NCBI GenBank assembly: GCA_963728355.1
Contig: CAVSJQ010000004.1
Coordinates: forward strand, 124,001-188,000
DNA from: Sva-07 sp963728355
Lineage (GTDB): Bacteria; Actinomycetota; Acidimicrobiia; Acidimicrobiales; Ilumatobacteraceae
Length of the DNA: 64,000 bases
Direction: 5' to 3'
Part shown: positions 1 to 7,867 of the stretch, one piece after another
How the letters are laid out: each line of letters starts with the position of its first letter
How positions within the stretch are numbered: the first letter of the stretch is position 1
The notes under the pieces: generated by a model
What the model was told of the DNA's origin: nothing
Database searches by the model: none
Seen by the model: only the letters and a program-made list of their open reading frames with translations
Made by a program: the position numbers and the translations under genes

Positions 1-65
1 CGGCGCATCACCGCTCCGACCTGACCGGTTGCTCCGACGACACCGACGCGAAGTGCTGCAGACAT
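1..65 (-). CDS. asd: Aspartate-semialdehyde dehydrogenase, N-terminal fragment
   Basis: Only the first 21 codons lie in the window. They begin with ATG at 65 and read MSAALRVGVVGATGQVGAVM. This is the N-terminal beta strand and NADP-binding loop (GATGQVG, residues 11-17) typical of aspartate-semialdehyde dehydrogenase, which reduces aspartyl phosphate in the lysine/threonine/methionine pathway. ArgC has a related loop, but the GQVG form and the aspartate kinase at 3829-5079 favour Asd. The call rests on a very short fragment. The gene is divergent from the methyltransferase at 162. Confidence 0.7.
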   Translation of the reverse strand, partial: MSAALRVGVVGATGQVGAVMR

Positions 66-161
66 GACCCGCACGATAACGGTCGGCATCGGCGTGCCCG
101 GCGCGAGTTTCCGATCGCACGCGCTGGGTGGATCGTCGATGGCTCTGGCACAATCGTCGTC

Positions 162-1001
162 ATGCGTCGCCGTCCTCAGCTCGTCCCCTGGAAGGCGGCG
201 GGGCGGACCAGCGAGCAGCAGGTGAGCGGCGACGACGTCGTGCGCGCCACGGGCTGGGTGTTCAACAACGAGACGGGCAGCGAGTTGACGCTCGAGCAGT
301 TCGTGGCGACCGGTGACTCCGAGGTGCCCGCATATCTGACCGTGTTCGGTCTGCGAGAGCCCGATGCGGAGGGTCGGACCCCCGACCAGAAGGCGCTCGT
401 CGAGATCGGCTCGGGTATCGGCCGGATGACATGTGCGTTCACACGCGAGTACGCGTCGGTGGTCGCCTGCGATCTCGACGCCGGTTTCCTCGAGCGGTGC
501 ATCGAGACGGTCGGCCGGTTCGGGAAGATCGATCGTCTCCGCACCAGCCATGTCATCGACGGTCACACGCTCGACCTGCCGCCGAACTCCACCGACGTGG
601 CGTTCAGCTACATCACGCTCCAGCACTGCGATCCCGACGACGCGCTCGAGCTGACGTCCGAAGCGGTGCGCATCACGCGGCCGGGCGGGCGCGTGGTGCT
701 CAACTACCGGGCGCGGAGCGCCCAGGACGTGCTGTTGCTGCCGCTCGGTGCGGTCACCCGGGGGTTGTTCCGGATCCCGAAGTTCGGGCCGTGGCTCTCG
801 CAGCGTCGCCTCGCCGCCCGGCTCGGGTGGCAGGCCAACCGGCTGCAGCCCGACGAACTGATCGGCCCGCTGTCACCCCTGCTCAAGGACATCGAGATCT
901 GGCGCAATCCGAAGAGCAGGATCACCGGGCACGGAGCGGTCAACAAGGAGTTCGACGGGATCAACCCGCGCCACTACTGGCTGATCGCAACGGTGCGCTG
1001 A
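162..1001 (+). CDS. SAM-dependent class I methyltransferase
   Basis: A 279-residue soluble protein with a Rossmann methyltransferase core. Motif I (EIGSGIGRM) is at residues 81-89, the acidic ribose-binding position is in ACDLD (102-106), and a motif-IV-like segment (YITLQHC) follows near residue 150. The last third is a helical cap that may hold the acceptor pocket. The acceptor is unknown; the protein resembles the Methyltransf_11/25 group acting on small molecules. ATG at 162 gives full N-terminal coverage. The 3' end overlaps the convergent CBS-domain gene by 28 bases. Confidence 0.75.
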   Translation: MRRRPQLVPWKAAGRTSEQQVSGDDVVRATGWVFNNETGSELTLEQFVATGDSEVPAYLTVFGLREPDAEGRTPDQKALVEIGSGIGRMTCAFTREYASVVACDLDAGFLERCIETVGRFGKIDRLRTSHVIDGHTLDLPPNSTDVAFSYITLQHCDPDDALELTSEAVRITRPGGRVVLNYRARSAQDVLLLPLGAVTRGLFRIPKFGPWLSQRRLAARLGWQANRLQPDELIGPLSPLLKDIEIWRNPKSRITGHGAVNKEFDGINPRHYWLIATVR

Positions 1002-2278
1002 TCGTCGCCCTGGTCGACCGGTCGGAGCGCCACCTGGGTGATCCGGTGTCGACCGACGGTGCGAATCGTGATCTCCCAACCGTCGACGTCGAGCGTCTCG
1101 CCGGGCCGCGGAAATCGGTTCATCTGGTCGAGGACGAGCCCGGCGATCGTCGTGTAGTCGCCCTCGGGCAACTCGACGTCGAGGTCGACGAGGTCGTGGA
1201 CCGGATACGTGCCCGGCAGCACGATGGAGCCGTCGGATTCGCGCACCACCGCGCTCGAGGCGGGGTCGGTCTCGTCCCAGATCTCGCCGACCAGTTCCTC
1301 GACGAGGTCCTCGACGGTGACGATGCCGAGCGAGCGCGCGTACTCGTCGACGACCACGGCCATCTGCGTACGTCGCGCCTGGAACTCGCGTAGCGCCGTG
1401 AGGACGCGGGCGGCGTCGGGGAACACCGGAATCTCCCACATCACCGAGGTGACCGGTTCGTCACCACGGCCGAGCAGGCTGCGCAACCGGACCATCCCGA
1501 CCGTCCGATCGAGGTTGTGCTTCTCGGCGACGGGCGCACGGGAGTGCCCGCTCTCCACCAGCAGGCTCAGGGCCTCGGCGCAGGTGGCGTCGGCGTCGAT
1601 GACGACCACGTCGTTGCGCGGCACCATCACCTCGTCGAGGGTGCGTTCGGCGATCTCGAAGGCCCCGTCGATGATCTGACGTTGCTCCGGTGGGAACGTT
1701 TCGTGGATCGCGACCATGTCGCGCAGCTCGTCACCCGTGACCTCTTCGCGTTGGCGGCCGGGATCGCCGCCGAGAAGGCGGACGGCGACGTCGGTGGACT
1801 TCGACAGCAGCCAGACGACCGGCTTGGTGAGCGTCGACAGGACGTCGAGCGGCCGGGCCATCACCATGCCCCACTTCTCGGCGCGTTGCATGGCGATCCG
1901 CTTCGGGGCGAGCTCTCCGAAGACCAGCGTGAAGTAGGCGAGGATGAGCGTGACGAGGATCACCGACACCGGCCCGGCTGCGCCACCGAGGAAGCTGAGC
2001 GGCGCTTCCAGTGGTTCGGCCAGGGAGACCGCGGCGGCGGCGGACGCCAGGAACCCGGCAAGCGTGATCCCGATCTGGATGGTGGCCAGGAACTGGTTCG
2101 GCTGGCGGGCGAGCCGAGCGAGGACCGCCCCGGTGGCGGAGCCCTCCTCGAGTCGCTGCAGCTGGCTCTCCCGCAACGACACGAGGGCGAGTTCGGTGCC
2201 CGCGAACGCAGCGTTCACCAGCACGAGGATCGCCACGAGGAGCAACTGAGGCCAGACGTCACCCATGTCGCGTGACAT
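974..2278 (-). CDS. CNNM/CorC (HlyC) family CBS-domain membrane protein
   Basis: 434 residues with the usual family order: an N-terminal CNNM domain with about four hydrophobic segments (from residue 10 to about 155), then a CBS pair (about 195-320, including the DEVMVPRNDV and TQMAVVVDEYA signatures), then a CorC_HlyC domain (about 335-420, with LPEGDYTTIAG and DGWEITIRTV). Family members act at the cytoplasmic membrane and are linked to Mg2+/Co2+ efflux or homeostasis; the older hemolysin label is misleading. The start is ATG at 2278. It lies downstream of the flavoprotein gene in the same direction and overlaps the methyltransferase tail-to-tail. Confidence 0.85.
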   Translation of the reverse strand: MSRDMGDVWPQLLLVAILVLVNAAFAGTELALVSLRESQLQRLEEGSATGAVLARLARQPNQFLATIQIGITLAGFLASAAAAVSLAEPLEAPLSFLGGAAGPVSVILVTLILAYFTLVFGELAPKRIAMQRAEKWGMVMARPLDVLSTLTKPVVWLLSKSTDVAVRLLGGDPGRQREEVTGDELRDMVAIHETFPPEQRQIIDGAFEIAERTLDEVMVPRNDVVVIDADATCAEALSLLVESGHSRAPVAEKHNLDRTVGMVRLRSLLGRGDEPVTSVMWEIPVFPDAARVLTALREFQARRTQMAVVVDEYARSLGIVTVEDLVEELVGEIWDETDPASSAVVRESDGSIVLPGTYPVHDLVDLDVELPEGDYTTIAGLVLDQMNRFPRPGETLDVDGWEITIRTVGRHRITQVALRPVDQGDDQRTVAISQ

Positions 2279-2353
2279 TCAATCGCATCTGACCCGCGAG
2301 CGGCCCATGTCGCCGACACCCCCGACGAGATCGTTGTGGCGAGGAGGTTCGTG

Positions 2354-3688
2354 TCAGGCGTGTGCGAGCGTGCGAATCGCCGACAATGGCTGGCGCAGCA
2401 TCCCGATGTCGTTGACGAGCCGGCGGGCCTCCGGAGAGGACGCTGCTGCTTGCGCCGCCTCGCCGAGCAACATCAGATCGGGAAGGTCCGCCTCGGGGAA
2501 GTCACCGGTGCAGTCCGCGTTCGCGAAGTCGCTCATTGCGGCGAGGATCCACGGGCCGCGTACCCAGTCCTCCGCGACCGGGAAGAACTCCATCGCCAGC
2601 CCGTCGAGGCCGCGCCCGTCGGCGGCTCGCTCGGCCAGGAGGGCCTGTAGGCCGCGGAGCTGGCCCGCTGCGGCCGACATGCCTTGGCCGTGCGTCGGGT
2701 TGAAGAAGCAGACCGAGTCGCCGATCGGCAGGAGCCCCTCGGGGAACCGGTCGATCTGCTCGTAGTGATGGCGGACCGCACGCGGCATCCGATAGGTCTT
2801 GATGTCCGTCAACGGGATCACCGTGTCGACCAGTTCGTCCCAGATGGACACGATCAACGTGCGCCCGAAGTCCCGGAAGTCCTCCCAGCCGGTCGGCGGG
2901 GTGTCGCCGTACCTACCCCCGAGGTTGACGAGCCACTTGCCGTGGGGCAGCTTGACGATCGCACCGCCGCGGGAGGCGTGGACGCCCTCGCCCGACGGCA
3001 TGACGAAGAACACCGACCCGTCGAACGCATTCCAGTCCGACGGTTCGCAGACGACCGATGCGTACGACACGTCGCAGTTGACGTAGGTCTCCGGAGCGGT
3101 GTCGAAACCCAGGTCGGGCAGCCATCGAGCGGTGCAGCTGTTGCGCCCGCTCGCATCGAGCACCAGGTCGGCGGTGATCGATGTTCCGTCGCGGAGTTGC
3201 ACACCCACGACCCGGTCGTCGGCGGTGATCGGGCCGTCGACCAGCGCTCGGTACCGCAAGCTGACGTTGGGCACCGACGCGACACGGCGCCGGACATTCA
3301 ACTCGAGTTGGGGTCGGGTCTGGACGTAGGTCATCTCGCCGCCCTCGACGGGATCCGGTACGTGCGCTTGGAGGCTGTACGACTTGCCCTGGGGTGTGTA
3401 GACGTAGAAGTCGCGACCGATCTGCATCTCCACCGAACCGGTGTCGACGAGATCGTCGATGAAGCCGGGAAACCACTCCCTCATCGCATCGAGCCCGCCC
3501 GGGAGCAGCACGTGGAAGTGGTGACCCTGCGGGACGGTGCCGCGAGGCTCGGCCGTGGTCGGCTCCTCATCGCGGTCGAGGACGATCACCTCGTCGAAGT
3601 GGTCCGACAACACGCGGGCCGAGAACAAACCGCCCATGCCGCTCCCCACCACGACCGCGCGATGTCCGAGGCGTGTTTCATCCGTCAT
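2354..3688 (-). CDS. FAD-dependent oxidoreductase/monooxygenase
   Basis: A 444-residue flavoprotein of the p-hydroxybenzoate hydroxylase fold. The dinucleotide-binding motif is GSGMGG (residues 15-20) after an N-terminal beta strand. A DG-type motif sits in LVLDASGR (175-182) and the FAD-ribityl motif is GDS (323-325), followed by NPTHGQGMS. Such enzymes hydroxylate or reduce hydrophobic small molecules. The substrate is not visible here. No membrane anchor is seen. The start ATG at 3688 is preceded on the minus strand by a G-rich ribosome-binding stretch. A 140-base gap separates it from lysC upstream, so co-transcription is possible but unproven. Confidence 0.75.
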   Translation of the reverse strand: MTDETRLGHRAVVVGSGMGGLFSARVLSDHFDEVIVLDRDEEPTTAEPRGTVPQGHHFHVLLPGGLDAMREWFPGFIDDLVDTGSVEMQIGRDFYVYTPQGKSYSLQAHVPDPVEGGEMTYVQTRPQLELNVRRRVASVPNVSLRYRALVDGPITADDRVVGVQLRDGTSITADLVLDASGRNSCTARWLPDLGFDTAPETYVNCDVSYASVVCEPSDWNAFDGSVFFVMPSGEGVHASRGGAIVKLPHGKWLVNLGGRYGDTPPTGWEDFRDFGRTLIVSIWDELVDTVIPLTDIKTYRMPRAVRHHYEQIDRFPEGLLPIGDSVCFFNPTHGQGMSAAAGQLRGLQALLAERAADGRGLDGLAMEFFPVAEDWVRGPWILAAMSDFANADCTGDFPEADLPDLMLLGEAAQAAASSPEARRLVNDIGMLRQPLSAIRTLAHA

Positions 3689-3828
3689 GTCCGTACCCCC
3701 ATGAGTTGCTCACCCGAGTGACACAAACGATGGCCGTGCCGGGCGCACGGGTCAAGCGACGTGGGTCACCTGAGCCTCACGTCACACAGGGTCGATCCGG
3801 GGCCTGTAGCCCTGCCGATGCTGGTGGA

Positions 3829-4341
3829 CTACTTGCGTTCGGGCAGCGGAGCGGAGTAGTCGACGCCGGAGTCGAGACCGAACGCCGTGTGGAGGGCGCG
3901 GGCGGCGCGCTCCATGTCGCCCGCCGAACAGACCACCGACACGCGGATCGTCGAGGTCGAGATCATCTCGATGTTGACGTCCTCGTCGGCGAGGACCCGG
4001 AACATCTTCGCGGCGATGCCGGGCGCCGACTTCATGCCGGCTCCGACCAGCGACACCTTGGCGATGTCGTTGTCGTGCGACACCCCGGTCGCCCCGATCT
4101 CCGAGGCGACCCTCGACACGATCTGTTCGGCTTCGCCCATGTCGGCCATCGGCATCGTGAAGCTGATGTCGGTCGTGCCCTGCGTCGAGGTGTTCTGCAC
4201 GATCATGTCGACGTTCACGTTGGCGGCCGCCAGCGGCTCGAACAGAGCGGCGGAGATGCCCGGCCGGTCCGGGACACCGAACACGGTGACCTTGGCTTCG
4301 GACATGTCGGTGACGACACCGGAGATGATCGGATCTTCCAT
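3829..4341 (-). CDS. lysC: Predicted internal in-frame product: aspartate kinase beta subunit
   Basis: An ATG inside lysC at 4341 would give a 170-residue protein made only of the two regulatory ACT domains. On the minus strand GAGGAGG precedes it by five bases, which is stronger than the site before the full-length GTG start. The corresponding Met begins the known beta subunit in Corynebacterium glutamicum, where alpha2beta2 enzyme forms. The ribosome-binding site is seen directly; production of the beta chain here is inferred. Confidence 0.6.
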   Translation of the reverse strand: MEDPIISGVVTDMSEAKVTVFGVPDRPGISAALFEPLAAANVNVDMIVQNTSTQGTTDISFTMPMADMGEAEQIVSRVASEIGATGVSHDNDIAKVSLVGAGMKSAPGIAAKMFRVLADEDVNIEMISTSTIRVSVVCSAGDMERAARALHTAFGLDSGVDYSAPLPERK

Positions 4342-5079
4342 CGAGGCCTCCTCGTTGGTGACCCACGTGCCGGGTTCCCAGGTGAATGCGGAACGGACGT
4401 GGAGTGGAACGTCGTGGTTGCGGGCGAACTCGACGGAGCGCAGCGCCAGCACCTTCGAGCCGGCGCCGGCCATCTCGAGCATCTCGTCGAAGTGGACCTT
4501 GGCGAGCTTGCGGGCCTGGGGGACGATGCGCGGGTCGGCGGTGAACACGCCGGTGACGTCGGTGTAGATCTCGCAGGCGTCGGCGCCCATCGCCTGTGCC
4601 AGCGCCGAGGCGGTGAGGTCGGACGCGCCACGACCCATCGTGGTGACCTCCTTGTCGGTGCTCACCCCCTGGAAGCCAGCGATGACACAGACCTTGCCCT
4701 GACCCAGCGACTGGCGGACGCGGTCGCCCTTGACCTCGACGATCTTGGCCTTGCGGTGGGCGGTGTCGGTGATGATGCCGACCTGGCTGCCGGTGAAGCT
4801 GATCGCCTCGATCCCGCGATCGGCGAGCGCCATCGTCATCAGCGCTGCGGTGACGCGCTCGCCGGTGGTGAGCAGCATGTCCATCTCGCGGCCGGGTTGG
4901 GTGCGTGACACCGAGTCGGCGAGTGCGATCAGGTTGTCGGTGGCCTTGCCCATTGCCGACACGACGACGATCACGTCGTTGCCGCGCTTCTTGGTGAACG
5001 CGACGTTGTCGGCGACCGCGTTGATGCGGTCGGGGTCGGCGACGGACGTGCCGCCGTACTTCTGGACGATCAGTGCCAC
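3829..5079 (-). CDS. lysC: Aspartate kinase (alpha subunit, with internal beta start)
   Basis: A 416-residue aspartokinase that phosphorylates aspartate, the first committed step towards lysine, threonine and methionine. The kinase domain opens with KYGGTSV (residues 7-13), followed by TTGERVTAA and GRGASDLTA. The C-terminal part (about 265-416) is a pair of ACT domains that normally bind lysine/threonine for feedback control. The start is GTG at 5079. An in-frame ATG at 4341 (residue 247, MEDPIISG) with GAGGAGG five bases before it matches the separate beta-subunit start known for Corynebacterium aspartokinase. A long hairpin lies upstream at 5125-5169. Confidence 0.95.
   Translation of the reverse strand: MALIVQKYGGTSVADPDRINAVADNVAFTKKRGNDVIVVVSAMGKATDNLIALADSVSRTQPGREMDMLLTTGERVTAALMTMALADRGIEAISFTGSQVGIITDTAHRKAKIVEVKGDRVRQSLGQGKVCVIAGFQGVSTDKEVTTMGRGASDLTASALAQAMGADACEIYTDVTGVFTADPRIVPQARKLAKVHFDEMLEMAGAGSKVLALRSVEFARNHDVPLHVRSAFTWEPGTWVTNEEASMEDPIISGVVTDMSEAKVTVFGVPDRPGISAALFEPLAAANVNVDMIVQNTSTQGTTDISFTMPMADMGEAEQIVSRVASEIGATGVSHDNDIAKVSLVGAGMKSAPGIAAKMFRVLADEDVNIEMISTSTIRVSVVCSAGDMERAARALHTAFGLDSGVDYSAPLPERK
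4347..4353 (-). promoter_or_regulatory. Internal ribosome-binding site for the aspartate kinase beta subunit
   Basis: On the minus strand GAGGAGG lies five bases before the in-frame ATG at 4341. It is contained in the codons for Asn-Glu-Glu-Ala-Ser of the alpha reading frame. This decides the beta start. Confidence 0.55.
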
Positions 5080-5124
5080 GGGTACGGCAGGCTACAAGCC
5101 GCCGGCGGGCCCAGCCCGCTGCGT

Positions 5125-5169
5125 TCTCGTGAACAAGGTGCGTTCCAGGTGCGCATCTTGTTCACGAGA
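5125..5169. terminator. Long intergenic hairpin between mhuD-like gene and lysC
   Basis: An inverted repeat with an 18-base-pair stem containing one G-T pair (5125-5142 against 5152-5169) and a nine-base loop. The outer 13 bases of each arm (TCTCGTGAACAAG and its complement) are perfect. No T-run follows on either strand, so it is either a U-less actinobacterial terminator, an attenuator ahead of lysC, or a protein-binding palindrome. Confidence 0.5.
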
Positions 5170-5185
5170 TGCGAGGGTTGCCGGG

Positions 5186-5533
5186 TCAAGCGCCCTTGAC
5201 GACGTGCTCGACGACCTCGAAGCTCATCAGGTCGGCGCCCTGGGCGACCGGCTTGCGCGGTGCCTCGCCGTCGGCGGGCTGGTTGCCGTCGGCCTGGCCC
5301 GAGCCGTGGCCGCGCTCGAAGTCCTGGCTGTTCATCCAGGCCTGGAAGTGCTCCTCTGACGCCCAGCGGGTGTACACGAAGTAGCGGTCCTCGCCTTCGA
5401 CCGGCCGAAGGAGCTGGAAGTCCTCGAACCCGTCGAACTGCTCGACCATCTTCGCCCGCCCGGCGAAGCGACCTTCGAGCTGCGGGCCCATGCCCTCGGG
5501 AATGGTGATGGCATTGATCTTGACGACGCTCAT
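5186..5533 (-). CDS. mhuD: MhuD-like heme-degrading monooxygenase
   Basis: A 115-residue ABM-fold protein. The first 66 residues follow mycobacterial MhuD closely: VVKINAI with Asn7, FQLLRPVEGEDRYFV, and FQAW with Trp66. These are the positions of the MhuD catalytic Asn and the Trp beside the heme. The axial ligand His75 of MhuD appears here as His76 after a one-residue shift. MhuD cleaves heme without releasing CO and frees iron in the cytoplasm. The C-terminal linker (about 76-100) is longer and Gly/Gln-rich. It is upstream of lysC in the same direction, separated by a strong hairpin, so linkage to lysine synthesis is not implied. Confidence 0.8.
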   Translation of the reverse strand: MSVVKINAITIPEGMGPQLEGRFAGRAKMVEQFDGFEDFQLLRPVEGEDRYFVYTRWASEEHFQAWMNSQDFERGHGSGQADGNQPADGEAPRKPVAQGADLMSFEVVEHVVKGA

Positions 5534-5563
5534 GGTGTCCAGTCTGCCGCAATCAGGTCGCGG

Positions 5564-6742
5564 TCAGGCTGCGTCGACCAGTCGGGCCAGAGTCGCGAAG
5601 GCGCCGAACACGTCGACGTAGCGTGTCGTGAGCGGCGACATCCCGAATCGGAGGATGTCGGGATCGCGACGGTCGATCACCACCTTGTGTCGGTGCAGCG
5701 CCTCGTGGAGTGCCCGGGCGTCGGCCCGACGGATCGCGATGTGCCCACCGCGTCGGTGCGCCTCGCGCGGTGTCACGTTGTCGAAGCCGAACTGGTCGGC
5801 GAGGTCGATACCGAACCCGGTCAGCGATCGGGCCTTGTCGGCGATCGATCCGATGCCCGCCTCGACCGAGAGCCGGATGCCCTCGCGTGCTGCCGTCAAC
5901 CCGAGCACCGGCGGGGTGCCATTGAGCATCCGACCGATCCCCGGTCGCGGGTCGAAGGGGCGCTCCATGGCGAACTGGTCGGACTGTGCGAACCAGCCCC
6001 AGATCGGCTGCGTCATCCGATCGTGGAGCCGCTCGGATGCGTAGACGAACGCCGGCGCACCCGGCCCACCGTTGAGGAACTTGTAGGTGCAGCCGACCGC
6101 GAGGTCGACACCGGCACCGGGAAGGTCGAGCTCGAGGACGCCGGCGGCGTGCGACAGGTCCCACACGGTCACCGCGCCTGCCACCCGCGCCCGCTCGGTC
6201 TCGCCGGCGAGGGCGGTCAATTCGGCTGTCCGGTAGTCGACGAGTGAGCGCAGTACGACATCGACGCCGTCGATGTCGTCGAGCCCTCGCCGGACCTCGA
6301 CGTCGCGGAGCCTGGCGATCCCCTCGACGACGTAGCGATCGGTGGGGAAGTCGTCGCCGGCGACCGCGATCACCCGGCGACGGCGGGTGTCGTTCGTGCG
6401 TTCGTCGGCCAGGTCGAGCGCGACGTTGACCTGCTGGAAGATGCCCACGGTGGTCGATTCGTGCACGGCGACCTCACCGGGCCGGGCACCGAGGAGCGGC
6501 GCGAGTTCGTCGCCGACCGTCAGCGCCAGGTTCAGCCAGTCGTGTTCCCACCACGACGAGATCAGATCGCCCGACCACTGCTCGACCACGCGGTGCAGCG
6601 CGTCGACGGTGCGCTTGGGAGTGCGCCCGAGCGAGTTCCCGTCGAGGTAGATCAGGTCGGGATCAGCGATCACGAACTCATCGCGCCACCGAGCGAGTGG
6701 ATCCCGGGCGTCGAGTTCCAGCGCATCGGTCCGTTCGATCAC
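5564..6742 (-). CDS. kynU: Kynureninase
   Basis: A 392-residue PLP-dependent fold-type-I enzyme that cleaves kynurenine or 3-hydroxykynurenine to (hydroxy)anthranilate and alanine. Family landmarks are YLDGNSLGR (32-40), WDLSHAAG with the pyridine-nitrogen Asp (194-201), the PLP Lys221 in CTYKFLNGGPG, and the substrate-site WGWF (248-251). Length is typical of bacterial KynU (about 400). The start is ATG at 6742. No other kynurenine-pathway gene lies in the window, so it may serve tryptophan catabolism or NAD synthesis with genes elsewhere. It ends 30 bases from the mhuD-like gene. Confidence 0.9.
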   Translation of the reverse strand: MIERTDALELDARDPLARWRDEFVIADPDLIYLDGNSLGRTPKRTVDALHRVVEQWSGDLISSWWEHDWLNLALTVGDELAPLLGARPGEVAVHESTTVGIFQQVNVALDLADERTNDTRRRRVIAVAGDDFPTDRYVVEGIARLRDVEVRRGLDDIDGVDVVLRSLVDYRTAELTALAGETERARVAGAVTVWDLSHAAGVLELDLPGAGVDLAVGCTYKFLNGGPGAPAFVYASERLHDRMTQPIWGWFAQSDQFAMERPFDPRPGIGRMLNGTPPVLGLTAAREGIRLSVEAGIGSIADKARSLTGFGIDLADQFGFDNVTPREAHRRGGHIAIRRADARALHEALHRHKVVIDRRDPDILRFGMSPLTTRYVDVFGAFATLARLVDAA

Positions 6743-6897
6743 GTCGACACTCTGTCAGCTCGTCGCTCCGTCAGCTCGAACGCCCCGACGGAACCACCCT
6801 CCAACCCGAAAAATGCGCCGAGGGACGCCCTCAGCGGGCAGATCCGCACAAGTTTCGGGATGGTTGGCGCGCGCGGTGACTCGGGCCGGTCACTCGG

Positions 6898-6949
6898 CGC
6901 AGTTGCTTGGCGCAGTTGCTTGGCGCAGTTGCTTGGCGCAGTTGCTTGG
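6898..6949. repeat. Tandem 13-bp repeat, four copies
   Basis: Four perfect head-to-tail copies of CGCAGTTGCTTGG lie between the ligase stop codon and the kynU start. They are non-coding and could have arisen by slippage. At 13 bp they are not in phase with a codon repeat, and no protein covers them. Confidence 0.9.
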
Positions 6950-6954
6950 TGGGG

Positions 6955-7863
6955 TCACTCGGTGAGGTCGACGAAGGTGGCGTGGCGCACGAGGCCATCG
7001 TTGGTGAACTCGGCGATCTCGACGGTTGCATGCAGCACCGGCTCGACCCATGTCGCGGTGCGCGTGACCGACTTCGGTGGTGGGGGATCGAACGGACATC
7101 GATCCACGACGAGGGCGAGGAGTCGGTCGTGGAGGTCGCGCAGGGTGCGTTGATCGAAGCCCGTGCCGACGCCACCGGCGAATGCGAGCCCGTCGGCCGT
7201 CGGCCTGCCGACCAACAGCGCGCCGAAGGTCCCCGCCCGGTTCCCGGTGCCTGCCGTGAAGCCACCGACGGTCAGTTCGACCGCCGTGCGGTTCTTGATC
7301 TTGCGCCAGTCCTTGGTCCGGGTGCCCGGCCGGTAACGGGAGTCGACCCGCTTCGCGATCACGCCCTCGAGTCCCTGCTCGGCCGTGGCCGCGACGAGCG
7401 CCGGACCGTCACCGACGCGAAACGACGGCACCAACCAGTTGTCGCCGGGCTCGACCAGCCGCTCGAGCAGGCGGCGCCGGTCGAGGTACGGGACGTCGAT
7501 CGTGTCGGTGCCGTCGATCTGCAGCACGTCGAAGAACTGGAGGACCGCCTCGCGGTCGGATCCGACGCCGCTGCGTTGGACGAGGTCGAACCGCGGCCGT
7601 CCGTCGTCGCCGAAGACGACCAGTTCTCCGTCGAGGATCGCGGAGGATGCGTTGATCGACCCTGCGAGATCGTCGAACTCCGGCCAGCGCGCGGTCACAT
7701 CGTGTCCCGCCGAACTCTGCAGGCGGACGGCGCCATCGTCCACGTGGACGATCGTGCGGTAGCCGTCCCATTTGATCTCGAACGCCCAGTCGTCGCTCTC
7801 CGGTACGGCGCCCGTCGAGCCCATCGTCGCCTTCATCGGCGGGACCGGGAACCCGAGCGCCAT
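6955..7863 (-). CDS. ATP-dependent DNA ligase, stand-alone LigD-type ligase domain
   Basis: 302 residues. The nucleotidyltransferase domain has the adenylated Lys31 in EIKWDGYR (motif I), motif III in LDGELVVF (about 73-80), motif IV in EGVIAKR and motif V in KDWRKIK. An OB-fold follows and ends in RHATFVDL, a variant of the LigD C-terminal tail. No polymerase or phosphoesterase domain of full LigD is present, so it resembles the single-domain ligases (LigC or split LigD) used in end joining or nick repair. The start ATG at 7863 is four bases after the stop of the CoA-transferase gene, suggesting one transcript. Confidence 0.85.
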   Translation of the reverse strand: MALGFPVPPMKATMGSTGAVPESDDWAFEIKWDGYRTIVHVDDGAVRLQSSAGHDVTARWPEFDDLAGSINASSAILDGELVVFGDDGRPRFDLVQRSGVGSDREAVLQFFDVLQIDGTDTIDVPYLDRRRLLERLVEPGDNWLVPSFRVGDGPALVAATAEQGLEGVIAKRVDSRYRPGTRTKDWRKIKNRTAVELTVGGFTAGTGNRAGTFGALLVGRPTADGLAFAGGVGTGFDQRTLRDLHDRLLALVVDRCPFDPPPPKSVTRTATWVEPVLHATVEIAEFTNDGLVRHATFVDLTE

Positions 7864-7867
7864 CGCG

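Noticed and set aside
6898..6949. Possible small CRISPR array
   Set aside because: The units are head-to-tail with no spacers and no cas gene is nearby.
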